From: Pontederia crassipes
Lineage: Eukaryota > Streptophyta > Magnoliopsida > Commelinales > Pontederiaceae
NCBI GenBank assembly: GCA_030549335.1
Contig: CM060196.1
Span: forward strand, 23,828,501 to 23,892,500
DNA: 64,000 nt
Direction of reading: 5' to 3'
Shown here: in pieces, positions 23,998 to 35,440 of the stretch
Position numbering within the stretch: position 1 is the first letter of the stretch
How the letters are laid out: each line of letters begins with the position of its first letter
Program-made: the position numbers and the translations under genes
Notes under the pieces: generated by a model
Databases searched by the model: none
What the model was told of the DNA's origin: nothing
The model's input: the letters and a program-made list of their open reading frames with translations, nothing else

Positions 23998-26060
23998 TGT
24001 AGCGCCCCCAAATCGACCAACGCCATGTGGGGAAGACCAACTTGGAGACGCTACGGACGTTATGACTTTGACCATCTTGTTGACCAAGTCTCAGTCAAAA
24101 ACTGAGATACGTCAACGTAAGAAAGAATAAAAATAAAAGAAGATAATATAAAATTTGCGAAAGTCTAGGAAAGGGGTTACATCATCTCTAAGGAATATCA
24201 TAAAGTTCTACATTATGCATTTATAAATGTAAAAGGAAAAAGAAAACTAATAAGTCTTATGATTCATATGTTTTCTTGTCGTCATAGCTTCGTCACAACA
24301 CACCTACTCAACACCGTCACTGACCTGGTCTTGTAAAAAATTAGACACAGGGGAGATGACCCTCCCGTAAGCTTTATAGCCTAGTAGGGAACCACATAAT
24401 TATATAATGCATAATTTGAATAGCGAAATTAGAAGGTAGAATACTTATCTTGAATGAAAAGGATAACATGACAGCATCATAAATCATAATAAGAGATGAA
24501 TAAGTAGATATCATAAATCACTAGAATCAAATGATGCTTGATAACCTTGGAATCATAACATGCTTGAGAATCATAATAGTAACTTTACTTGTCTTAATCA
24601 TACTTCTTAATATTGATTCATACTTAAAAATCAGAGTGATTTTAGATGTTTTTAATTCTTGAGGTATGCCGAGCAAACGATACAGCCTTGTGTGGGTCAA
24701 TGGGTGATCAAACAATGACCAGGGGACTGACCCTTATTTTGAAACACTTGGCTTGGACTGTTAACTCATTATTCATCTTCCATCTTAAACTTATTAATCA
24801 CTTTAGAAAAACTTGTTATTCTTTGTTCTTCATACAATGGAGGCGATAAAATCAATAGAAAGTAAATCAGTAGAAGGATTCATGTTGAAATCAGGGATGG
24901 ATCTCAATGAGGACAGACATTACAATCAGTCATAATCATAATTAAACATAAGGCAAACTGATAACATTCAAATTAGGATCAAAGGAAAGGTATGAAAGGA
25001 ATTAGGGGCGATTCTGTAGCTTGGCACGGTCGTGACACTATAGTGGAACGGTCGTGCCGATGTGATAGGAGAGTATGCAGGGGAATGACATGGGCGTACC
25101 CAAAGAGGGCACGACCGTGACGAATGGTGAAGGTGGTCGACCGATTCAAAGATATCGGTCGACCAATTTTGTCCTTAGTCGTTCAGCTGAGAATTTGGCC
25201 ATGGCACGGGCGTGCTAGAAGGGTGGCATGGCTGGGTCGGGTTGGACGCTCAATCGACCGGTGCCGATGGACCTTTTACTTAGCGCGGAGAGGAGATGGC
25301 ATGGGCGTACCTGTAGTGTGGCACGACCATGACAGAGATGGCACGAACGTGCCGTGAGGCCGGCACAGCCATGACGACGAGGGTTCCTGACCAATTTCAA
25401 TACGCAAATCACCCAAATCATTCACATACTTTGATTCTAGAGTAATTTCTACACCTTAGCATTCAATAAAGCAAAAAAACCATAACAAAAAATCAATCGA
25501 GCAATTCAAAGATCAAGCAAAAACATGGCAAAACAGGGGCATGTAACTTTTTCATAACTTGTTTTCTTGACATAATCGACAATGGTAGGATCTTAATCTA
25601 TTCATGAGTCATACAAGGTGAATTCAATTCCCCCACCTCCAATCGTGAATGATCCTTGCTTTGATCTTGATGAAAATCGAAACCTATCGGTTGTATCCTC
25701 CCTGCACTCCCTCTTCTTAGTGTTTTTCTTCTTGGTGTTCACCTCCTGCAATTTGGCCAAGAAGATTCAGCAACTCTTGCAATACAAAGACGAACATGAG
25801 CGAGAGAAGGAATGAATCGATTGGCTTTCTTGTTGATGCACAACAAACCGGTCAACTTCTTCTTGGATGTTACCAAGCACTCTAGAATCTAGCAAGGGAA
25901 GATTTCGTGAGGTTTGAGGGGACAGGGGAATATGCAATTTTGTTTTATCTATTAAAAGTCATCTAATCTCTTATATCCTTGTTTCGATGGGGAAATATGA
26001 ATAAATCTCTCCCAGTTGTCCTAGTCCTTCACGTTTTGATTATATATGTAATGTATCTGA
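23998..26060 (-). mobile_element. Minus-strand gypsy solo LTR inserted in GH5 exon 1
   Basis: Starts tgtagcgcccccaaatcg, the reverse complement of the gypsy-1 LTR end, and follows that LTR backwards, including the gtcgcaacacacctactc word (24290-24310) and GGTCGACC palindromes (25130-25165). Near 26000 it reaches the LTR's 5' zone (ctctcccag matches the gypsy-1 gctgggagag). The last ~20 bases of the LTR (ggttatgaca) appear at 32930-32945, on the far side of gypsy-2. So gypsy-2 is nested in this LTR. No internal coding part is present. Confidence 0.8.
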
Positions 26061-26099
26061 ATTTTTATTCAATTAAGAAAAGAATTCAAAAAAAAGGGG

Positions 26100-28400
26100 C
26101 GCCCTCACGTCCCCTTCGACACCCTAGCCGGCCGCCGCTCCATCTTCTCTCCTCGCTTCCCTTTCCTTCTTCTCTCCGACGATCGATGAACGACACAAGG
26201 ATGAAACAGAGCACGTACGACTCGACGGTTGTCCGGCGCGCATCCATGATCCACCGACGCACACGGACACTCCCTCGACATTCGCTTGAAACCGGCGCAC
26301 CTTCCCCTTCGGCCAGGAACAACCGACGACTGCGGGAACGACGTACGACTCGCCGATGACCGAAACAAGAAAAAAGAGGTACCTTAGTGTTTGAAATCCC
26401 TAGACGAAGAAATATGGATTATTTGATGCATAGAGTTAATACATTATGATCGCAATTGTCTAAGCTTCATTTTTCATATTGATGTCATGGCGATCCGATG
26501 ATCGAAGGCCGACCGAATTTTGAGAACAAGTTCGGCAGCCCTGTTTTATCGCAGGGACCGGTCGACCGATTTATAGAATGGTCGACCGATCTGTGCGAAG
26601 AATTCGCACGAGTTTTATCGATAGGTCGACCAGCCTCTCCAAGATGGTCGACCGATCTGTCTGTCAACGGATAGATCCATCTTCATGATCGACCGACCGA
26701 TCTTCAGAACGATCGATCGATCCGACGCGTAGTGCGCGTCTTCACGATCTTACAATCGGTGGACCGACCACCAGGTCGGTCGATCGATCCCAGAGTTACC
26801 GATGGACCGACCACCAGGTCGGTCGACCGATCCCAGAGTTACCGGTCGACCGGTCCTATGCGCGCGGTCGACCGATCCATGGACACCTAACAAAGAACCA
26901 GGTCGACCGATCCAAGAGGACCGATCGACCGATGCTTTTAGGAACGGTCGATCGGTCCTAACAATGATCGACCGGTCCAGTCAGACCAGTCGGATCAAAC
27001 CAACCGATTCAGTCAGACCCATTGGTCTAAACCAACTGGATTGACCCACTCCATAAATCATAATCAAAAATTCTGACTAGTTCACTTATACTGGCTGAGT
27101 CCTATTGTACAGATATTAACGCCCAGTTGGATCCTGATTCATACATTACATGATAAGCAAAGATAAGTAAAGTAAAAATAAAGACACGGAATTGTTATGT
27201 GCCACTACATTGTATGGAACAAGGATTACAGTATGGTATAAAGAGGAGCATGTAGTTAGTTAAGGAGACAGCGAACCTACTGGTCTTCAATGACCACTGT
27301 TCCTGAGATTTCAAGTTCTCTCCCACCTGTATTTCGAAGAAGGGTGATGCAATGGTCATACTCCTTCCCCAAAGATTTCATGGCACTGAGCCAGAGGGAC
27401 ATGTAGCTAACTGAGGAGACAGTGAACCTACAGGTTCTTAAATGACCATTGTTCTTGGGATGTAGATATTCTCCCACCTACATTTCGAATTGGGTGATGC
27501 ATTACCACATCCCTTTCCCTTTATGGGCTTACTGGCTTTACAGATTCATAGAGGCACCTCTGACATCCCAATTTAATAAAGTCGAGCTCGCATAGGACAA
27601 CTAACATTAAGGATATTATGGTAATATAAAAGACATAGTGTAATTCACAATAAAGCAATGTAAAGCAGACTACTATAACGTAAAGCATAGAGCATGGTAA
27701 AGTAAAGTATGGTACAGTATTGAATATGGTACAGTAAAGCATGGAACATGGTATGGTAAAAATAATGTAGAGTAAAGACAACGTATGGTCATAGTAAAGA
27801 ACAATGTACAAATATTGATATTGTTAAAGCATAATGTATTGACCCATTATAGTCAATGTATAGAAGTCAAAGTATAGTATTGATCATCACTGATATTGTT
27901 GTCATGATTATCATTGATCTCTATTTCATCGTCTATTTTTGCTATTGTACTGAGTTTTTTGCTCATGGGTATTCGATTTCCCTGCATTGGGATTTTGCAG
28001 GTGAGAATGCTGCTCAACGAGGCGTGAAAGTGCTCAGAGCTTGGAGGATGTTGCATACGACTAATCATACCGTCAAAACTTATCAATTGCATTCAGGATT
28101 ATGAATTACTTGTTATTCATAGACATCATGATCTTTCGCATATTGAACCTACTTTCTTATGAACTCATTAAGTTGTGATTTTCTCCACCTCGTTATCGAC
28201 TGTATTAACTATTGATGTCTCTTGACATTTCAACGTTTGAACTTCCACATTAAAGTATTTAATTATATTTCTCATTATATTGATTCCACGTATGTCATTT
28301 TATTGAATAGTCATGGTCAATAATGTAATAGGCAGTGTAATGCTCCCGGGGTCAACCTGACTGCCTACGTAGCAGGAGGGGCGATTTTGGGGGCATTATA
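26100..28400 (+). repeat. 5' LTR of gypsy-2
   Basis: Matches 30748-32924. Both copies start at the same cgccctcacgtcc without the usual TG and end ...cattata / ...cgttata. It contains the GGTCGACC array (26565-26990), an internal tandem repeat of about 150 bp (27251-27375 and 27400-27510), and degenerate gtaaagtatggtaca repeats (27640-27800). Confidence 0.88.
26565..26990 (+). repeat. GGTCGACC palindrome array, 5' LTR of gypsy-2
   Basis: About fifteen copies of ggtcgaccgat-like units, many perfect palindromes over 8-10 bases, within 430 bases. CpG-dense although the surroundings are AT-rich. Confidence 0.85.
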
Positions 28401-28403
28401 GTT

Positions 28404-28415
28404 TGGTATCAAAAC
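28404..28415 (+). other. Primer binding site of gypsy-2
   Basis: TGGTATCAAAAC three bases after the LTR end; first eight bases match the iMet tRNA site. Confidence 0.75.
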
Positions 28416-28611
28416 GTAAGTTCTTGACTCTCTCATTAATCATAGTAGAGCAGATATTCATGCATAGTCATTATTGTTCAGATTGTCTCATAGCTCGAAG
28501 TAAAGTCATGTGCAAGCTTCTCAAGCATCTGCGGCTTCACTCCTCAAGTAAGTACTAAGTACATTCTCACATAGATGATACTTATATTATTGAGATAACT
28601 CATTTTTATAG

Positions 28612-29086
28612 ATGCCTCCGTGCCGCATAACGTCCAGAGTGGTACGTGGCAGAAGAAGAGTTTTCTAGTAGCTGAAGCAATCATGCACCCTCCCACTGCA
28701 CTGGCTCAAGAACAAGAACATGTGCAAGTATCGGCACAGGGTCGTGGACGTGGTCATGGTCGTGCGATTCCATCACCTCTTGCTCCAGAAGAACAGGAGA
28801 GTTCAAATTTGGAAAGCGTGGGGAGCAATGATCCAGTGATACCTTCCCCGCCAGCTGAGACATCTGAAGAAAGGGAACGAAGGAGAAAATTTCAAATTAT
28901 AAGGCGAATAGGTGCAGGGGCACACATCAGCAACCCTGTCTGTCTTCAAATGAAGAAGAAGAAGATCCAAAGCCGTATTATCGTTATTGTGAACAATTTG
29001 GGCATTTTGAATGTGAATGCCTAAATTATCCTAAGCATAAGGACCCTGGGAATGAACCTGGGGAAATTTTGCGACGTAGTGATTAG
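28612..29086 (+). pseudogene. gypsy-2 first open frame: gag-like N-terminus plus degenerate zinc knuckle
   Basis: Begins MPPCRITSR, like the N-terminus of plant gypsy gag proteins. After a frame change it gives a Gln/Gly/Arg-rich stretch (GRGRGHGRA, about 28740) and an acidic Ser/Pro-rich part. The frame changes again near 28950 to a Glu-rich stretch and YRYCEQFGHFECEC, a CCHC knuckle in which the first Cys is Tyr. The frame ends in a TAG at 29084. It precedes the main gag by 200 bases and lacks the gag core, so it is either a shrunken gag from an older element or an extra ORF. Confidence 0.55.
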
Positions 29087-29292
29087 TATTGAACAGTTCT
29101 CTGATGTTGGAGGCCTTAGTGTGCCTTAGACGAATGCTTATGTTTTGTTTTGACTAACTCTACCATGAGATTGACTTTTGTTTTAAGCGGATATTGAGCC
29201 ATAAGGTCTCAATTATGATATAAGATTTTTATTTTGATTAAAGATCTTTAGTTCTATGCTTTTTCTAAAATATTCTCATAGTTTTTTTATAT

Positions 29293-30420
29293 ATGTCTCC
29301 TCAAAGAAGGTCACAAGCATCCACCAGTAAAAATGAGATCCATAATGAAGGGGAGACGACCCCTTTCATTCCCCCACCTCCATCTTTTCTTCCTCCACTT
29401 TCACCTTCTCCTTCTCCACCTGAACCAATGGTACAGCAAGGATGACAAGTTCCCCTTCCCTGCACCATACAAGAGTTCTGGAGGTCGAAGCCTCCGATGT
29501 TTAATGGAGAAGGAGACGTAGAAGTAGCCGAACAATGGATAGAGATGATAGAGGACAAGTTCGACATCCTAAACGTCCCTGAAAATAAGAAGGTACTATT
29601 TGCTAGAGACACTCTCCAAAAGGATGCGAAAGAATGGTGGAAGGCAAAGAAGACCATCAGTTTTTCGAAAGTTAGAATCGTTGCCTGGGAGGACTTCCGC
29701 AAGACGTTCGAGTCGCGCTTCTTCCCTACCTTCCAAAGGGATTTGAAGCAAAAGGAATTTCTGAACCTGGAACAAGGGACCATGACAATGTCCCAATATA
29801 TGACCAAGTTTGTCTGACTAAAGAAGTACTCAAAGTTGATCATGGACAAATGAGATATTACGAAGCATTTCGTCGACGGGCTGAACCCCACCTTGAGGTC
29901 CCAAACAAGACCAGGGAATTACAAAACCCTAGATGAGGCGGTCAGTTTGGCCACATTGATCGAAAAGGACCACCAGGACCTTCAGAAGAACAAGAGAGCT
30001 CAGTTGAATGTATGCCAGATATCTTAGCAGCAACATCAATTTAGGGGAAACAACCGTCAGCAACAATGATGGGACAATCGACCTCGCCCTTACCCAGTGC
30101 CTCAGCAGTACAATCGTCTGCAACAACAGTCATACCGTCCTCCATAACAAGCTCCTCCACCACAATAACAACAACCCCAACAGCAGAACCAACGACCCCC
30201 TCAGCAGGCACCAAGGCGCCCAGCCCAGTAGTAAAGGCAACAGCCTCCCAGAGCCCCTCAAGCACTACCCGCACAAGGTGAGCGGGTTTTATGCAACACC
30301 TGTGGCAAGACCCATGCAGGGGAATGCCGCACGAAGACTGGAGCATGTTTCCACTGCGGTGGAATGGGTCACATCGCAGTGAACTATCCAAGACGTGAGC
30401 AACAACAGCTAGTACAAGAA
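29293..30420 (+). pseudogene. gypsy-2 gag remnant
   Basis: Starts ATG 29293 (MSPQRRSQ), then a Pro-rich stretch and a TGA at about 29443. The gag core is open at 29497-29817 (FNGEGDVEVAEQWIEMIED, WEDFRKTFESRFFP, MTMSQYMTKFV). After further stops come a Gln/Pro-rich segment and a zinc knuckle CFHCGGMGHIAVNYP (about 30337-30380) whose last Cys is Tyr. Confidence 0.85.
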
Positions 30421-30747
30421 AGACTCTTCAATTTAGAAGAGGATGCTCCACAGAATGACGTCGAAGTCATTCGAGGTACGCTATTCATAGCTGAACTACC
30501 CATTACAGTATTGTTCGATTCTGGTGCCTCACATTCTTTTATATCTGAAGAATGTGCCCATACATTAGGGATAAATGCAATGAATTTAAATCATAAGATG
30601 AATATACTTACCCCACAAGGAATTCTGATTACCACAAAGTACCTCCCTAATATACCCATAGAGATAGAGAAAAAAAACTTCCCTGCAAATCTTATCATTA
30701 TTCCTATGAGAGATTATGGCCAAGACTATAAAGAGGATGCGAAGGGA
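30421..30747 (+). pseudogene. gypsy-2 aspartic protease, fused to the LTR
   Basis: Reads TLFIAELPITVLFDSGASHSF, with the retropepsin DSGA intact (about 30515-30540), continuing to IIPMRDYG. The family next has D-I-I-L-G-M-D; here the frame instead runs KEDAKGRPHV into the LTR and stops at 31035. So the protease domain is cut before its second conserved block. Confidence 0.85.
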
Positions 30748-32924
30748 CGCCCTCACGTCCCCTTCGACACCTTAGTTGACCGCCGCTCCATCTTCTCTCC
30801 TCGCTTCCCTTTCCTTCTTCTCTCCGACGATCGACGAACGACGCAAGGACGAAACAGAGCACGTACGACTCGATGGTTGTCCGACGCGCATCCACGAACC
30901 ATTGACGCACACGGACACTCCCTCGACATTCACTTGAAACCGGCGCACCTTTCCCTTCGGCCAGGAACAATCGACGATTGCGGGAACGATGTACGACTCG
31001 CCGACGACCGAAACAAGGAAAAAGATGTACCTTAGTGTTTGAAATCCCTAGACGAAGAAATATAGATTATTTGATGCATAGAGTTAATCCATTATGATCG
31101 CAATTGTCTAAGCTTCATTTTTCATATTGATATCGTGGCGATCCGATGACTGGAGGCCGGCCGGATTTTGAGAACAAGTCCGGCGGCCCTGTTTTATCGC
31201 AAGGACCGGTCGACCGATTTATAGAACGGTCGATCGATTTGTGCGAAGAATTCGCACGAGTTTTATCAATCGGCCTCTCCAAGATGGTCGACCGATCTAT
31301 CTGTCAACGGACAGATCTGACTTTGTGATCGGCCGACTAATCCGACGCGCAATGCGCGTCTTCACGATCTTACAATCGGTTGACCGACCACCAGGATGGT
31401 CGACCAGCCCTATGCGCGCGATCGATCGATCCATAGACACCTGACAAAGAACCAGGACGACCGATCCAAGAGGACCGGTCGACCGATGCCTTTAGGAACG
31501 GTCGATCGATCCTAACAACGGTCGACCGGTCTAGTTAGACCAGTCGGTTCAGATCGATCGGTTCAGTCAGACCCATCATTCTGAACCAACCGGATTGACC
31601 CACTCATAAATCATAATTGAAGACTCTGACCAGTTCACTTATATTGGCTGAGTCCTATTGTACATAGATTAACGTCCAGTTGAGTCCTGATTCATACATT
31701 ACATGATAAGTAAAGATAAGTAAAATAAAGATAAAGACACGGGATTGTTATGTGCTGCCCCATTGTATGGAATAAAGATTACAATATGGTATAGAGAGGG
31801 GCATGTAGTTAGCTGAGGAGACAGCGAACCTACTGATCTTCAATGACCACTGTTCCTGAGATTTTAGGTTCTCTTCCACCTGTATTTCGAAGAAAGGTGA
31901 TGCAATGGTCATACTCCTTCCTCAAAGATTTCATGGCACTGAGCCAGAGGGACAGGTAACTAACTGAGGAGACAGTGAACCTACAGGTTCTTAAATGACC
32001 ACTGTTCCTGGGATGTAAGTTTTCTCCCACCTATATTTCGAATTGGGTGATGCATTGTCACACCCCTTTCTCTTTATGGGCTTACTGGCTTTACAGATTC
32101 ATAAAGGCACTTCTGACATCCCAATTTAATAAAGTCAAGCTCGCATAGGACACTAACATCAAGGACATTATAGTAATGTAAAAGACATAGTGCAATTCAT
32201 AGTAAAATAATGTAAAGCAGAGTACTATAGCATGGTAAAGTAAAGTATGATACAGTATAGAATATTGTACAGTAAAACATGAAACATAATATGATAAAGA
32301 TAATGTAGAGTAAAGATAAAGTATGGTCATAGTAACAGATATTGATATTGTTAAAGCATAATGTATTGACCCATTATAATCAATGTATAAAAGTCAAAGT
32401 ATAGTATTGATCATCACTGATGTTATTATTATGATTATCATTGATCCTTATTTCTCCGTCTATTTTTGCTATTGTACTGGATTTTTTGCTAATAGATATT
32501 CGATTCTCCTACATTGGAATTTTGCAAATGAGAATGCTGCTCAATGAGGCGTTGAAGTGCTCAGAGCTTGAAGGATATTACACATGACTAATCATATCGT
32601 CAAAACTTATCAATTGCATTCAGTGTTATGAATGACTTATCGATGAATATCATGATCTTCCTCATATTGAACCTACGTTCTTATGAACTCATGAAGTTGT
32701 GATTTTCTCCACCTCGTTATCGACTATATTAACTATTGATGTCTCTCGATATTTCAACGTTTGAACTTTCGCATTAAAATATTTGATTATATTTCTCATT
32801 ATATTAATATCACGTATGCCATTTTATTAAATGATCATAATCAATAGTGTAGTAGACAGTATAAAGTTCTCAAGATCAACTTGACTGTCTACGTGACAGG
32901 ATGGATAATTTTGAGAACGTTATA
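30748..32924 (+). repeat. 3' LTR of gypsy-2
   Basis: Second copy of 26100-28400, somewhat shorter because several GGTCGACC units are missing. Includes the palindrome array 31205-31560. There is no clear classic polypurine tract before it; the preceding bases are agaggatgcgaaggga. Confidence 0.87.
31205..31560 (+). repeat. GGTCGACC palindrome array, 3' LTR of gypsy-2
   Basis: About ten units of the same kind as in 26565-26990, in the same order but with several missing and more point changes. Confidence 0.83.
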
Positions 32925-32945
32925 TTATAAAACATTTTTTATGGT
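32925..32945 (-). repeat. Start of the minus-strand gypsy LTR beyond gypsy-2
   Basis: On the minus strand it reads tgtcataaccataaaaaatg, similar to the LTR start tgtaacaacc...cataaaaat of gypsy-1. It lies between gypsy-2 and GH5 exon 1. Confidence 0.5.
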
Positions 32946-33219
32946 TATGACAGTTTAACCCCATACCCACCATACGCTTGGAGATGACGTCCAGAGGCTG
33001 CAAGCTCAGCCCCTCGGGGAACGCCGGCTCCAGGTGCCCCGCCCAGCACGCGCACGCCAGCTTCACCCTGCGTCCGCCGTTGTCCACAATCCAGCGGGAT
33101 TGCGTGGACAGAGGCAGACTGGGGAGCGCCGCCGCTGCGCCTGCGGCGGTGGAAGATGAGCAGAAGATGGAGAAATGGAGGAGGAGGAGGATCAAGGAGA
33201 GGTGGCATGGAGAGCTCAT
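32946..33219 (-). pseudogene. GH5 pseudogene exon 1, first piece with signal peptide
   Basis: Starts ATG 33219 with MSSPCHLSLILLLLHFSIFC, a hydrophobic secretion signal, then SRWIVDNGGRRVKLACACWAGHLEP and EGLSLQPLDVISKRMVGMGLNC. This is the standard N-terminus of plant GH5 proteins (RWIVD...G.RVKLAC.NWAGHLEP). The similarity stops after GLNC, where the LTR begins. The piece is GC-rich and open. Confidence 0.85.
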
Positions 33220-34729
33220 GTGTCGCTGGGGGCGCTTTTATTGTTTTGCTTCGACGGCGTGCACGTGCACAGGAGAGAGTGCACAGCAAAGTGGAAAACT
33301 ATTACTGTTCGGTATTTAAGGATGCTGTAAAAAAATTTCTTCGTGATCAAATCAATTCGACAACTGTTGCATTTAAAAGCTTCATGGATGTATCCACATA
33401 AATATAATGAACACAAATCCGATTTTCCAATTCGATTTTCTCTTTTTCCCTCTTTCCCTTTGAATAATCCCATTTTTCCAGAAAATATAAAAAGGTAGAA
33501 TAGATAGAATAAAAATGTAAAAAATACGGAAATTATATTTTAGTAGGGAAGTTGAGAGAATAGGAAAGAGAGAAAATAAGTAATAAAACAGATTTTGGAT
33601 GACGAATTAAAAAAAGAGCAAGCTTAAAATCTGAATTCGAAAAAAATGTGGAGAAAAGTAATAAAGAAAATATATAAAATATTAACCACGAAATTGCTAA
33701 ATAAGAAAATGATAAAATTAAAATTATTACAGATAATGCATACTAAAAGTGTAAAAAAAACATTTTATTAATATTTGATTATTTTGATACGTTGAATAAT
33801 ATTTTTTGTGTCCTTATTTTTAAACTTTTATTTATGGTATATTTTCATAATAATATAATATATCGGTTTGAAATTTGATTTAATCCAATCTAACTTAATT
33901 GAATCATGATCCATTTGACTAACTGTTTGGATTGTGGGTTGGATTTTTAGGAATATAACATATTTGAGTAAAAATTAACTCTTCGCTCCTGTTTAAATAT
34001 TCTATTAATTAATTAGTTATAATATGCTTACTCGTAAGTGCCGGAATAGAAATTCAAATTGCTGTCAACCGCATTAATTATTGTTATCCTCGCATAACTA
34101 ATAATGATTGATGATCTAAGCGGATATACTAGTGTATGTGTATTTTAAAATTTGTCCTCATTAATTACATAGATGCATTCATTTATTTTATTTGATAATG
34201 AAATAATGATCTTACATATGATAATGTACGTAGATTCAAAATATTTGAAATATTTAAATTGGCTTATTATGTAGTCTCGTTTAAATTTATAAGAAAAATA
34301 TATTACATACATTTAACATCAAAATGCTATTGCTTAGTTCATTTATTCACACCGTATTTTGCACAATCATCTGACATTATTTTTTTTTCTTACTAAAGCA
34401 TGTATCATAGAGAACTTCACAATTTTCGTCTATGAAAATCATAGGCAAGTGATAAATATATACCACTTAAAAAAAGAAAAAAAGAATTAAAATCTAAATA
34501 ATATACCTTCTCGTACAAACTAATAAGCTCTCATTTTTTAAAATTAATGGCCTTGCATTTTTGACATATCTTAAAGCTAATGACCCAATCATATGTAGCA
34601 GTGCTCAATTGACTAAGAAGAAAATACGACATTTTAATCTCACACCATAAAAAAAATTCTCTACTTTATTTATAGGGAGGAAAGAGAGAAGAATTCAACT
34701 ATCCATGTAAGGTAGTGGGAAGATAGTCC
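33220..34729 (+). other. Non-coding AT-rich DNA
   Basis: Includes what was the GH5 promoter (gtatttaagg at about 33312 could be a TATA box). No other gene supported. Confidence 0.45.
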
Positions 34730-35304
34730 TAGGGGTGTTCACGGGTCGGGTTGGACCCGACCCGTGAACAAATCCGACCCGACCCGACCAAATTTGATCG
34801 GGTCGGGTCGGGTCGGGTCAAGCCCCTTAGGGGCAGAAAATCCGACCCAACCCGACCCGGTTCGGGTCGGGTTGGGTCGGGTCGGGTGGTCGGATCACCC
34901 GACCAGTCTTTTTTCTTTTTTTTAATTTTTTTGTCTTACTTTTTTATATTTATTTTAATACAAAAAATAATTATTAATTGTTATAAAATATAAAATATGC
35001 TTTTTTGAATATTTGAGCATTATTTTCATAATTAAAATATTTTATTTTAATATTTTTACCATTTTAAATCAACTATAGGATTAAAAATAAGTAAAAAAAG
35101 TAAAAAAATTAAAAAAATAATAATAAAGGCCGGGTCATCGGGTCGGGTCGGGTCGACTCGGGTTGGGATTTCTCAACCCGTACCCGACCCGAACCCTCAT
35201 CGGGTTGGGTTCGGGTCGGGTCGGGTCCGACCCGACCCAAACTAGGTCGGGTCGGGTCGGATTGTCGGGTTCACCGGGTCGACCCGACCCGGTGAACACC
35301 CCTA
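34730..35304 (+). mobile_element. hAT-type MITE with GGGTCGGGT ends, copy 1
   Basis: Ends TAGGGGTGTTCAC... and ...GTGAACACCCCTA. Inside each end are many cgggtcgggt/acccgaccc words, around an AT-rich core. Flanks gggaagat and gggaagaa resemble an 8-bp duplication displaced by 5 bases on the left. Confidence 0.85.
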
Positions 35305-35440
35305 GGGAAGAAGAATGCACAAAGATTATGAAAAAAATAATCCTAAACTTAACGAATTGGTTGGCTAATTATGATAAAAATAATAATGGTACGTATAACA
35401 ATAGCTTAGTAGGCTTATTATAATGACCAAAAGTTGTGGG

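Larger units (their letters stand above)
26100..32924 (+). mobile_element. Non-autonomous Ty3/gypsy element (gypsy-2), gag-protease only
   Basis: Two LTRs of about 2.2-2.3 kb (26100-28400 and 30748-32924) flank 2.35 kb of internal DNA with a primer site, an upstream open frame, gag and protease. RT, RNase H and integrase are missing: the internal part stops inside the protease region and runs straight into the 3' LTR at 30748. It would need another element's enzymes to move. It sits inside the minus-strand LTR that splits GH5 exon 1. Confidence 0.9.
12157..33219 (-). pseudogene. GH5 cellulase-like protein with ricin-B-type C-terminus, shattered by transposons
   Basis: Pieces of one plant GH5 gene lie in the right order on the minus strand. 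They are the signal peptide and N-terminus (33219-32946), a short continuation (about 23997-23919), exon 2 with the acid/base region (16086-15851), exon 3 with the nucleophile region (15752-15299 and 12732-12682), and the lectin-like C-terminus (12581-12157). The family is secreted and acts on cell-wall beta-glucan or mannan-type polysaccharides; the substrate is not known. About 40 residues between the second piece and exon 2 were not found. Lesions include three large insertions, a +1 frameshift in an A-run near 15745, TAG stops in the lectin part, and Lys in place of the nucleophile Glu. That all pieces come from a single locus, rather than two paralogues, is inferred from order, strand and non-overlap. 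Confidence 0.8.

Noticed and set aside
26802..27044. Open frame with repeated D-R-S-T peptides
   Set aside because: Produced by the GGTCGACC palindrome array in an LTR; equivalent frames appear on both strands.
34751..35423. Arg/Asp/Pro-rich open frames on both strands; possible telomere-like repeat
   Set aside because: They are the GGGTC words of the hAT-type MITEs; the unit is not the plant telomere TTTAGGG.
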